Source of the DNA: Conidiobolus incongruus B7586
Taxonomy: Eukaryota > Entomophthoromycota > Entomophthoromycetes > Entomophthorales > Conidiobolaceae
Assembly (NCBI GenBank): GCA_000697335.1
Contig: JNEM01013698.1
Span: 1 to 13,641 of the forward strand
DNA length: 13,641 nt
Direction: 5' to 3'
Shown here: positions 1 to 8,999 of the stretch, in pieces
How positions within the stretch are numbered: position 1 is the first letter of the stretch
Layout: every line of letters begins with the position of its first letter
Program-made: the position numbers and the translations under genes
The notes under the pieces: model-generated
Databases searched by the model: none
What the model saw: only the letters and a program-made list of their open reading frames with translations
Told to the model about the DNA's origin: nothing

Positions 1-85
1 TATAATTAAAATATATTATTTAATAATAAATAAATATATTTAGATATATATAGTAAACTATTAGCAAAAATATTTACCCTTAATA

Positions 86-135
86 TTTAACTAAGGTAAG
101 TTATAAATTTACAGGTTTTTAAGATAAGGGGATAT
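86..135 (+). repeat. Left terminal inverted repeat of the Tc1-like element
   Basis: Pairs with the right end at about 1251-1297. The shared core is about 35 bases, and most mismatches are A against G or C against T, as expected if the two copies were mutated independently by a transition-only process. The element proper probably begins at 90, just after a TA at 88-89. Confidence 0.75.
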
Positions 136-1291
136 ATTTAACAATATATAACCATATCTTTTTTCTTTTTTTGTTATTATTTTATATTATATTTTAAAGA
201 TATACTAAATTTTTTTTATTAATATCATTATACTTAAATCCCTCTTTAAAAAATTTACTTGTGTATTAATTAACTTTATAAAAAAAGTAAATCAACTTGT
301 GATATTATTAGAATTACTAGTGTTAGCTAGTTTATTATAGCTAAGGTTGTTAAGAATAACAATAAAAAAACATTTAAACTTAAACTTAAGTATACTAAGA
401 TTATAAATAAACATGATAAGAAGTCTATCTATAAGTTAGTTAATACAAGCAAGTATAGTATTACTATAAAAATACAATAGGAATTATAAAACTATACAAG
501 AATATTAGTTAACACTAATACTATTATATATGTTTTATATTAGCATAGATACTACTCACACTTTAAAAAAAACACCCCCAACTAAAAAAATCCCACTATA
601 AAATTAGGTGGGAGTTTAAATGTTGCTATTAATATTGAATTAAAACTAATTAAAATAAAAGTTATTTAGTTTAATGAAACAAAAATATATTTTATTAAAT
701 CTAATAAAAAAGCTAGATGCTTTAGAAAAAATATAAAACTATTTTATAACTATTATATTAATTCTACCTAAAAGTATAATAGTAGGTTAATTATTATTTA
801 AAGATATATATTGTTTTTAAATGTAAAGTATCTTTATAAAGTTAATAGGGGAATTAATACTAAAATGTACTAAAGTATTCTAAACAATAAATTAAAAAAA
901 ACCATTGAATAATATAGGTTAAATAAATTTAATATTATTTTCTAGTAAGATAATACCTTTTGCTATACTATAACTTCTACTACCAAATAGTTTAAAAATA
1001 ACAAGATAATAGTTATGAAATAACTTTTTTAATTTTTTAACTTTAATCTAATTAAACACCTTTAAGATTAATTAAAAAAAGCTATTAAAGCTTTCCCCCC
1101 AGTTAAAAATTTAAATCAACTTTAAAAATATGTTTAAGAAGTATAAAACAAGATTAACCTTTCTTAGTATAAGAAGTTAGTTGATTCTATACCCTATAAA
1201 CTTAAAGAAGTTAAAAAAGTTAAAGATAAATACACTAAATTTTAATTTTTTTTTATCATTAAAAACTTACAAATTTATAACTCACCCTAGG
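90..1291 (+). mobile_element. Decayed Tc1/mariner-superfamily (Tc1-like, DD34E) DNA transposon
   Basis: About 1.2 kb, the usual size for a Tc1-like element. The two ends are inverted copies: CTAAGGTAAGTTATAAATTT at the left matches the reverse complement of the right end (CCTAGGGTGAGTTATAAATT) apart from A/G differences. Each end is flanked outside by TA (88-89 and 1292-1293), the target duplicated by this superfamily. Between them lies one transposase frame with Tc1 landmarks in the right order. Tc1 elements move as DNA by cut and paste, using a transposase with an N-terminal DNA-binding part and a DDE catalytic part. This copy cannot be autonomous because its transposase frame has about 21 internal stops. 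It lies just upstream of the Gypsy relic; whether it landed inside that element's 5' end cannot be told, because the 5' LTR was not recognised. Confidence 0.85.
301..1245 (+). pseudogene. Tc1-like transposase relic (DD34E), one frame, about 21 stops
   Basis: One frame runs through the whole stretch without a detectable indel and ends at TAA 1243-1245; the true start lies upstream and is unclear. Landmarks: RITSVS then VVKNN (HTH region, 301-360); KVI-stop-FNETK (661-681), matching the family's KVIWSDETK; NTKMY (859-873); IIF-stop-stop-DN (934-954), matching IIFQQDN; FNLIKHL (1042-1062), matching LNPIEHLW; and LVDSIPYKLKEVKKVKDKYTKF-like C-terminus (about 1177-1242). The second catalytic Asp is intact (949-951). 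The first is Asn (673-675) and the Glu is Lys (1054-1056). Spacing between the second and third catalytic positions is exactly 34 residues. About 21 internal stops are all TAA or TAG and none is TGA. The changes inferred at key sites (TGG to TAG, CAG to TAG, CAA to TAA, CCA to CTA, GAA to AAA after T) all fit CpA to TpA on one strand or the other. Confidence 0.85.
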
Positions 1292-1297
1292 TAAAAT
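1251..1297 (-). repeat. Right terminal inverted repeat of the Tc1-like element
   Basis: Reverse complement of the left end. Contains CTCACCCTAGG (1281-1291) followed by the TA target copy at 1292-1293. This end keeps more G and C than the left one. Confidence 0.75.
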
Positions 1298-2699
1298 TTA
1301 ATAGTTTATATTTTAATCAATTAATAACTAAATATCATCATTTAATAATATATATAATTAATAAATATAATAGATTTTAATTATTTAATTTAGATTTATT
1401 TCATTAAATGTTAATTAAGTTATTAGTAAAAATATAAGTATTTTTAATTTTATGATTTACTTTTGTAGGTTAGTATATACTATAATACTATTAAAAAAGA
1501 TACCTTTATATTATTTTATTAATAATTGTAGTTTAATTACTAAATGAATTTAAAACTTTAATCTCTAAAAGTTTATTATCCTCTAAAAAACTTATATAAC
1601 TTTTAGTTGAGAATAATATAACTTAAAAAGTTTAAATTTAACAAACTAGCTACTTTACTATAGTTAATATATTAAACTATTTTTTTAGTATTTTTAAAAA
1701 CAAACTAATTATTTATATTAGTTTTCAAAACCTCTATAAGTTTAAAAACTATTTTAAAAATATAAAGAATTATTTTAATTTAATTTTTAATAAAGATTTA
1801 AAAAATATCTATAAATTAACTATTTCTTTTTTAAAAAATTTATCTATATTTAATAATTAACTCATTATAAATTTAATCCTAAAGAGTTTTTAAAAGGAAA
1901 ATATATTATAAAAATACAAACCTTTAAATAATTAGAAAAAACCTTTAAAGAAAAATATCACTTAAAAGATTAAGTTTAATTAATAAAAGAAAAACTTTCT
2001 TAACTTAAATAAAAAACCTCTATAAGATAATTAATTAAGAAATTTAATAAGATATATTTAAACATATTAAATATCACTAAAGAAAAATAAATCTAAAAGT
2101 TATTATAATACCTTAACATTTAAATAAAACTCTAGTTAATTAATAGGGAATATTTTAATAATATGTTTTTTTCTAATATTTATGATATAGTAATTATAAT
2201 TGATGATATTTTTTACTTTATAACTAAATTTTCCTTTCTTAAGAATTAATTTTTTAAAACTTATTTTAACCCACTTAAATTTCAAATGATAAATATTTTT
2301 GCTTTAAAACTCTATAAGAAAACTTTTAGTGAAGAGGTTAAAACTTACTTAAAAGTAAATAAAGGTTATTATTATTGCTAAAAAATATAAGTTAACAATA
2401 GAGTTAATAAGTATTTTCTCAAAAAGCAATATTTATTTAATTTTCAATAATTTTAATTTACTAACCATAAATTAAACTTGAATAATATTAATATTATTTT
2501 AAAATTACTTCTTTTACAATTAGTTAGTAGTTTCTAATTTAATCTATAAAAGTTCTAATTAACTAATGATTCTATAAATTAAATTATATATATTAGAGAG
2601 ATCCAACTAATTAAACTATTAGAAACTAGAAATATTCTAATAATTAATTTATTTTATAATCTTTTACCTTTAACTATCATTTTATTATTTATTTTAACT

Positions 2700-2960
2700 A
2701 TATATTTTATAGATATACATGTTAATATTTTAATTAACTCTACTTGTTTTAGTTTTATTATTTTTTTTATTATTATAAAACTATCTTTACCTACTTAAAA
2801 AAGCAGCTTAATAATTAAATATGCTAATAATTTAACAGAATAAACCTTTAATATTATATTTAGATACTTATCACTATTTTTTAACTATTTTTAATATATT
2901 AAATTCTTAATTAGTAACATTAGTTATAATTTTATATTAGGTTAAAATTAGTTTAAATAT
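2700..2960 (+). pseudogene. Retroviral-type aspartic protease remnant (fossil)
   Basis: A segment resembles the Gypsy protease: a DSGA-type active-site region around 2730-2750, then a KLSLPT stretch (about 2780-2800) and IKYANNLTEQ (about 2812-2845), which corresponds to the conserved KYADGSTE region. An ILG-like flap/C-terminal segment lies near 2930-2945. It sits between the Gag-like part and the reverse transcriptase, as expected. Confidence 0.6.
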
Positions 2961-3349
2961 TATAGTTTTTAATTTATAAATATAATTTTAAAAGGTTACA
3001 AATTTATTTTACTTATATTTTAAAATAAATTAGTAGAATTAAACTTAAAAAATTTATATTACTTTATTATAAAACTACTAAATACTTTATTTAATACTAA
3101 CTCTATAATTATATCAAATAATTTTATTATTATAAGCAAAAACCAATGTAAAAAACTATTAAACACCTTAATAATTTATAAAGAATTATATTTGTTTATT
3201 ATTTATTTATTAATACTTTATCTGTTAATTTTAATAAAGTTATAATTAATGATTACTTTTTATATAATATAATAAGTTAATTTGTTAATATTTTTAAACT
3301 TATATGTAAATTACCTTTTAAATATAATATTAAATATAAAATTAAACTT

Positions 3350-3910
3350 CTCTTAAGTATACAACTATACTTAAAGCTTATTTATCATTTATCTCTTATA
3401 TAATATTAAATTTTAAAAGAAGAAATCTAAAATTATTTCAAAATAAATATATTATACTTTTTTCCTCATTATAAAAATTTCTTGTCTTCTTTATACAAAA
3501 GGTTAATAATAATTAAAAATTATATATTAATAATTATATTTTAAACTCTAAAACTATCAAGAATGAAAATTTGTTATTAAACCTATATAATGTTAAGGAT
3601 AAACTACTTAAATCCACTATATTCACTAAATTTAATGTTAAAAATAATTATTATAACATTAAAGTTAAAGAATATTCTATTCTTTTAACTATTTTCAATA
3701 CTCTACTAAGCTATTATAAATTTACTACTATAAACTTTAGATTATATAATATTTTTATAACTTTCACCTAATTTATCAATTCCCTTTTTAACTTTATTTT
3801 TAATAACTTTATTATTACTTATATTGATAATATTTTAATTTATTCAAAAATTAAAATAAAATATATCTAATATATAAATTAAATCTTACAAATTATTCAA
3901 CAATAACAAT
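3350..3910 (+). pseudogene. Reverse transcriptase remnant of the Gypsy element (fossil)
   Basis: The clearest piece is an open stretch at 3571-3771. It contains FTKFNVKNNYYNIKVKE, the counterpart of the Gypsy RT block FTKLDL..AYHQIRIKE, followed by the equivalent of the TAF.T..GHYEY..MPFGL.NAPATF block. The YxDD-box region follows at about 3820, then an IYSK segment (about 3835-3850) that normally follows the box. The alignment is to remembered family consensus, not a computed search. This is a fossil, not a working gene; the open stretch is simply where no stop happens to fall. Confidence 0.85.
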
Positions 3911-4699
3911 TACTTTTAAAGTTATTAAAATATATTATTAGTGTTTCTTCTGTTTTTTTCTATAGTTTATTTTTTTTTCTTAAAGAATTAATATTAATTT
4001 AATTAAACTTAATGGTGTAAAAGCTTTTATTATATTTATAAACAAAGATTAGCTTATGTTTATACTTATGTTATTAAATTACTTTAAAGATTTCATTGAT
4101 TTTTTTGTTGAACTTATAACTTCTCTAACTAATCTCTTAAGAAAAGACTCTTTTTTTAAATAAACCCTATTATATACTTTTTACATAAATGTTTTAATTT
4201 TCTGTATTATCAATGCTTTTATTTATTTTTAATCTTAAACTACCTACTATTATTTTTACTAACTTTAATTCTTTTGTAATTAGTAGATAGTTAATTTAAT
4301 TTAAGTTTAATTTATATTTTACCCTTTAAATATAAGATAAAATAATAATAAAGGAGAATAAATTAAGTTTAACTTTACAAACATTACCTTAAAACCAATA
4401 ATATTCTAATTAAAAAAAATAAAGCTAGCTGAATTAAAATAGCTAGTTTATAGATAAAAACTGTTTGCTTTAGTAGAAATAAATAAAAACCATTTATATT
4501 TTTTATTTTACAATCTTTTCCTAATACTTATAAATTATAAATCACTTATTTATCTAAACACTCAAAAGTATTTGTTAAAAAAATAAGCTAAATAGATTAA
4601 AATTATCTAAGCTTACTTTTTCTTTATCTAATATCTTTTAAGTTAATAAAATCATGTTATAGATACTTTATTAAAAAATTTTACATACTTATCTTTTTA

Positions 4700-5700
4700 T
4701 TCTAATTATAAAAACCTAGCAGATATTAACATAATGATTATTAATTAAAAAAATAAAAAATTCATTAAACTATTTTAAGAAACACTACCAAATAATAATT
4801 TCTTTATTTCAATTAAAAAAACACTTTAAACTATTAGAAAACTAATTAAAATATGTTAAAAGATTTAAAATCATTGGTAACTTACTATATTATTATAATT
4901 GTTTATATGTCTTTAATATTCTTAAGATCCAATAAGTAATATTTAATAAATATTATAATTTACTTGTTAAAGGATATTAAAATTAGTTAAAGATTATTAA
5001 GAGAATTAAAACAAAATATTACTAGCTTTCCTTAATTAAATTAGTTTAGAAATATACTAATACCTATAATATATGCTAAAGAACTAAATATAATACCTAA
5101 CTAAAATATAGTAAACTTATTTCCTTATAAGTCCCTAATGAAACTTAATAATAAATCTAACATAATTTCATAAAAATTCTTAAATCAACTGCTAATTATA
5201 ATAATTTTCTAATTGTAATTGATTCATTCTTTAAATATATTTATTTTATTCCCTGTTTCAAAACTTCTACAGTTAAAAATATTATAAAGCTATTATTCTC
5301 TAATATCTTTACATATTATAAAATTATACAAACTATTGTATCTGATATAGATATATAATTTAACTTTTAATTTTAAAAGTCACTATTTTTTTCCTTCAAA
5401 ATAAATTTAGTTATGTCTATTATTAATCATTACTAAACTAATAAACTTGTTGAAATATTACTAAAACCTTAAAATAAATGATTAGAGCTTATATTAACAC
5501 TAATTAATTAATTTAAGATATTTATATCTATTAATTTCAAATTTTTTTAATATTTTTATTAACAAATTAATATGTTTTAGCTTTTATTTTATTAATTATA
5601 ATAAACATACTATCTCAATAATTATTTTAAAGCTCTAAATCAACTTATTTTTAAATATTGTTGAATTTTAATTTAATATTAAACATATTAATTCCCTTAT
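4700..5700 (+). pseudogene. Integrase remnant of the Gypsy element (fossil)
   Basis: The catalytic core is readable at about 5190-5450: NFLIVIDSFFKYIYFIPCF, then a TIVSD segment near 5335-5350, then MSIINHYQTNKLVE near 5413-5450, the counterpart of the family's MSTAYHPQTDGQTE. The zinc-finger region that should precede it (about 4780-5090) is much less clear. A C-terminal LSHIQNQ segment near 5955-5975 matches the usual H.S.LKP region before the chromodomain. The order and spacing fit a Ty3/Gypsy integrase. Confidence 0.8.
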
Positions 5701-6049
5701 TAAATTTAACATGGAAGAAAATTAAAGGATTATAAATCAACAATATTTAAAGTTATTGAAGAATCTTTTTAAATATAAAACTAATATGTTTGTATAGTTA
5801 AAATAATCTACCTTTAAACCTATCTTATTTAAATTTAACTTAAATCTAAAATACTTGCTATTATATTATAGTTCTTATAAAACTTAATATATTGATTTAA
5901 ATTTTAAAAATATTACCTTAGAATACCCCTAACTTTAAGGATCAACTTTACCTTTCACATATCCAAAATCAAACCTTATTTTGAAGATTTTAACACTTTT
6001 CCTAATCAATTAAAAGCTTTAAAACTAGATTTAATTAATAATTAAAATA

Positions 6050-6170
6050 GAGAAAAAAATACTATATTGATTATAAAGTTAAATCTAAATCTATTAGAAA
6101 TAAACTTTATTTTTATATAAAATAAATAGGTTATCTTATTAAAAAAACTATATAAGAACTCTTAAAAATA
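6050..6170 (+). pseudogene. Chromodomain-like segment at the end of the Gypsy polyprotein (fossil)
   Basis: One frame reads IDYKVKSKSIRNKLYFYIK followed shortly by GYLIKK. This lines up with the chromodomain pattern ILD.K....RNKL.YLVKWKGYP..E.TWE that ends many fungal chromovirus integrases. Its place, just after the integrase C-terminus and just before the polypurine tract, supports the call. The alignment is from memory of the family pattern. Confidence 0.6.
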
Positions 6171-6239
6171 TCAAAAATACTTTAACTTATTATACTTATT
6201 TATAAAAATCCAGGGAGTATGTTTTTTTAAAAAACCTAT

Positions 6240-6740
6240 TAAAGGAGTGTTAAAAGATTAGCTTTTTAAATTCTTATATATATTTTTATATAATTCAATT
6301 AACTATAAATTACATGATTAATTTATATTTTTATAACTAAATTAATTATATAAATAATATTAAATTATTTAATAAACTAGGTTATTCTTTTTTTTAATTC
6401 TTATTATTTTTTATCTTTTCATTACTTTTAGAATTAAAACTATATTTTATCAATATTATAATATATTAACACTATATAATATAAATTTTAATATATTAGT
6501 AATTTATCTTAATTTAAAATTTAATTAAACTTTATTTATATTTATACACTATAGCTATATTATAGTATTATATTTTATATTATATAACTTTTATATTAAA
6601 ATTTTCCTCTATATTATATTGGTATTTTACCACTATACTTATTATATTATATTTTATATTATACTATTCTATATTGAGTTTTTCTCTGCACTATATTAAA
6701 ATTTTACCATTATACTTATATATATAATAATTTTTTTGAT
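6240..6740 (+). repeat. Polypurine tract and start of the 3' LTR of the Gypsy element (fossil)
   Basis: A purine run AAAGGAG (about 6240-6246) is followed at once by TGTTAAAAG (6247 on). This is the usual junction where plus-strand synthesis starts and the LTR begins with TG. The LTR's far end could not be fixed; the 6530-6728 tandem repeat probably lies in it or directly after it. No matching 5' copy was recognised upstream of 1540. Confidence 0.5.
6530..6728. repeat. Tandem repeat, period about 82 bp, roughly 2.4 copies
   Basis: Units begin at about 6530, 6609 and 6691. Shared blocks include TATTATATTTTATATTATA (around 6568 and 6646), CTATATTA (6609 and 6691) and TTTTACCA.TATACTTAT (about 6624 and 6703). 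Copies are imperfect. It lies within or at the edge of the 3' LTR region of the Gypsy fossil. LTRs of this class often carry such internal repeats in U3, but that role here is only a guess. Confidence 0.65.
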
Positions 6741-6839
6741 TAAAAAATTAAATTTTTAAAATTAGTTATTTAATTTAATTATATTTAAATTAAATAATAA
6801 TCATCAAAAGTTTTTTATTTGAATATTAATAAAATTTAA

Positions 6840-7810
6840 CTATAAACCAATTAAAATTATTTAAAATTTACAAATAGCTTTTAATAATAAAGAATTGTCT
6901 AAATCAACAATTTATTACTAGATAAATTATTTTATAGTTAAAAAAGAAATTATTTAAAACTTACTAAAATCTAAAAAACTAACTTTAACTATCACTCTTT
7001 CAATTATTAATAAAATGAAAAAATATATTAAAAAGCATCTTTTTATTTCAATTAAAGAATTATCTAATCACTTTAATATTAGTTTTATAAGTATTTTATA
7101 TATATATTCAAGTTTAAACTTAAATTAATAAATAATAATATAAAATAAATATCTTATAATTTAATTAAAACTTAAAAAAAATTAGAGTAGCTATTATTAA
7201 ACAAAACTTAATAAAATATTATTAGAAAATTCAGCTTTTATAGTGAATAGTTATAATTGATGAATTTTAAATACTTATATATAATCTTATACTAAAATAT
7301 AAATCATAATGTTAGATTAAGTTAAATCAACCCTTTTTACAAATCCTTATAAATAAAAATTTTATTAAAAACAAATGTTAGTTATTATAATAAATTATAA
7401 TATATATGCTACTTTTATTTAATTTCTGAAGGAAAATCAATTAATAATAAACTTTATATTGTTTTTTTAAATAAAAGTATTTTTAATTGGGGTTCTTAAT
7501 ATAATTTAAGAAAACTTATTATTTTACATAATAATTTTAAAATATATAAATCTAAAGCTATAAAAAATTTTCTAATTAAAAATAACTGGAAAAATCTATT
7601 ATATCTAGTATACTTTTTTGATTATAACCTATATGATTATAATTACTTTATGTAATTAAAAAACTAGCTTACAAAAAAGAAAATTTCTATAAGAAAATTT
7701 AATTGGTTTGTAAAATATCAAATTTTAGTCTTTAATAAAAAAATTATTGTTTAAATATTAAATCTTAGCTAAAAATATAGCAAAAAATTATTAATAATAA
7801 TAGAAACAAT
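6840..7810 (+). pseudogene. Mariner-type (DD34D) transposase relic
   Basis: The first frame (from about 6856) gives NLQIAFNNKELSKSTIYY and SIKELSNHFNISF, two helix-turn-helix-like segments typical of mariner N-termini. At 7324-7450 the same frame gives TNPYKQKFYQKQMLVI and IYATFIQFLKENQLI, matching the mariner region around KKVMLSVWW and IYFELLPENQTI. A second frame (7500-7810) gives ILHNNFKIYKSKAIKNFLIKNNW, matching LLHDNARPH..K.....L...GW, and LYDYNYF, matching SDYHLF. The second catalytic position (7530-7532, now Asn) and the third Asp (7635-7637) have exactly 34 residues between them, the DD34D signature. There is at least one frameshift between about 7460 and 7520 and several stops. The first catalytic Asp was not found with confidence, nor were terminal inverted repeats, so element limits are approximate. 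Confidence 0.75.
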
Positions 7811-7849
7811 TAAATTTATATTATATATTTATATTTTTATATTATATAT

Positions 7850-8999
7850 TAAAATATCTATTTATTATAAATCATAAAAAATTCTCATTATTAAAAATTA
7901 AGAGTAATATTATTTATTTGACAAAGTAATATCAATTATAAGGAATTGAATAAATAATAACTAATATTATATTTAATGGAATAATATCTACCAAAATTGT
8001 TTAATATTAGATTTTAAAAATATAAGCTATTTTTAAATTATATAATTTTTAATATTAATCCCAAATTGAGATAATATGATATATTTATCAAAATAAATCT
8101 TGATATATATTTTTTTATATTATATTTAAGTTTAAAAAATTAATGAGTTTGATAAAATATAATATATGCTAACCAATTTAAAATTACAAAAATGAATTAA
8201 AAATGATAAAATAAGAGTTCAATATATTTGATAAAATATAATTTATTAATAAGATTAGATATATTTCATAATCTGATATAGTAGCTTTATATAATTCACA
8301 GAATATATGGGTGTTTAGAATATAAAACTATTAATACTTATTTTGTGGCTCTTAATATTATTCAAAGATATTTAATATTATTGAATTAATTATATAAAGT
8401 TGAGTAAAATCGTTGAAATTTGAAATTTATGATTTGAATTTCAAAAGATTAAATCTATAATTAATTAGAAAGGAATGTTAACATATATAAGAAATAATGG
8501 AAATTATTAAAATTTAGATCAAATAATTAGTTTATTAATATGAAAATATATGTTACTAGCAAGTATTTTAATAGTTAAGCCATTTCTATTATATTATTGA
8601 ATATTGACATCACTTTTGATTCATTTATATATAGCAAAGCCTCACTAGTTATCTATAGTTGTTATCTTGATACAGATGAACTTTAACTCCTTAGAAAGTG
8701 AGTCATAATCTATGAATTACCATGGATATATAACCTTAGTTACAACCATTATAATAAAGAGCCCTTTTTCCATCACAAATCCATTGATCACTTGAATCTT
8801 TAAGTTATTACTTATTAACTGGTGATTAAGTCAGGAACCAAGATAACATCAAATCTTTGTAATCCTTGGTTAGAGATATTATGGATATTTGTGATTTATA
8901 AGCAATCCACTTTATTGGTACTTAACCCTGCTTTTTGGTATATCTAGCAGGCATTATATTCAACTTTTTACCCAATCCTTGACACTGAGAAACAACTCA
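7850..8999. other. Unassigned DNA between the transposon block and the receptor gene
   Basis: No gene or element recognised. From about 7850 TpG becomes common again, unlike the repeat block to the left, although the first CpG appears only at 8411. A 16-base AT-rich word, TTTGATAAAATATAAT, occurs at 8148 and again at 8227. From about 8580 the composition becomes richer in G and C, but all six frames are broken by stops on inspection; the last part is probably the 3' flank and 3' UTR of the receptor gene. Confidence 0.5.
8911..8916 (-). terminator. Possible poly(A) signal of the receptor gene
   Basis: AATAAA on the minus strand, about 85 bases past the receptor's stop codon, a plausible 3' UTR distance. 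AATAAA is common by chance in DNA this AT-rich. A short CCTGC/GCAGG inverted repeat (8927-8931 and 8947-8951) lies between the stop and this signal. Confidence 0.35.

Larger units (their letters stand above)
1300..6740 (+). mobile_element. Broken Ty3/Gypsy LTR retrotransposon (chromovirus lineage), fossil
   Basis: A heavily decayed retroelement on the + strand, with many breaks. Parts appear in the Ty3/Gypsy order: a Gag-like stretch (from about 1540) ending in a zinc-knuckle-like segment near 2363-2420; protease-like segment about 2725-2960; reverse transcriptase about 3350-3910; RNase H region about 4020-4260 (weak); integrase about 4700-5700; integrase C-terminus and a chromodomain-like segment about 5930-6170; polypurine tract near 6240; and a 3' LTR start at about 6247. 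Integrase after RNase H separates Gypsy from Copia, and the chromodomain places it among chromoviruses, which use that domain to target chromatin. The 5' LTR could not be identified, so no LTR-divergence age can be given. If RIP caused the decay, the heavy mutation need not mean great age. Both outer limits are approximate. Confidence 0.8.

Noticed and set aside
1-89. Possible 5' LTR piece cut off by the Tc1 insertion
   Set aside because: No convincing match to the sequence following 6247 was found by eye, so it was not annotated.
591-613. TCCCAC/GTGGGA hairpin in the Tc1 relic
   Set aside because: It lies inside the continuous transposase frame and is only 6 bp long, so it is best explained as coding sequence.
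3571-3771. A 66-codon open frame that could be called a small gene
   Set aside because: Its residues match a Gypsy reverse transcriptase block, so it is a chance open stretch within the fossil element and not a gene of its own.
6766-6797. 13-bp perfect AT-only palindrome with a 6-base centre
   Set aside because: Arms made only of A and T at this length are expected by chance several times in a window this AT-rich; it did not pair with any sequence at the far end of the mariner relic.
8580-8999. GC-richer stretch considered as a second receptor copy or extra exon
   Set aside because: Translation of both strands gave frequent stops and no receptor-like segments; it is probably 3' flank of the receptor gene.
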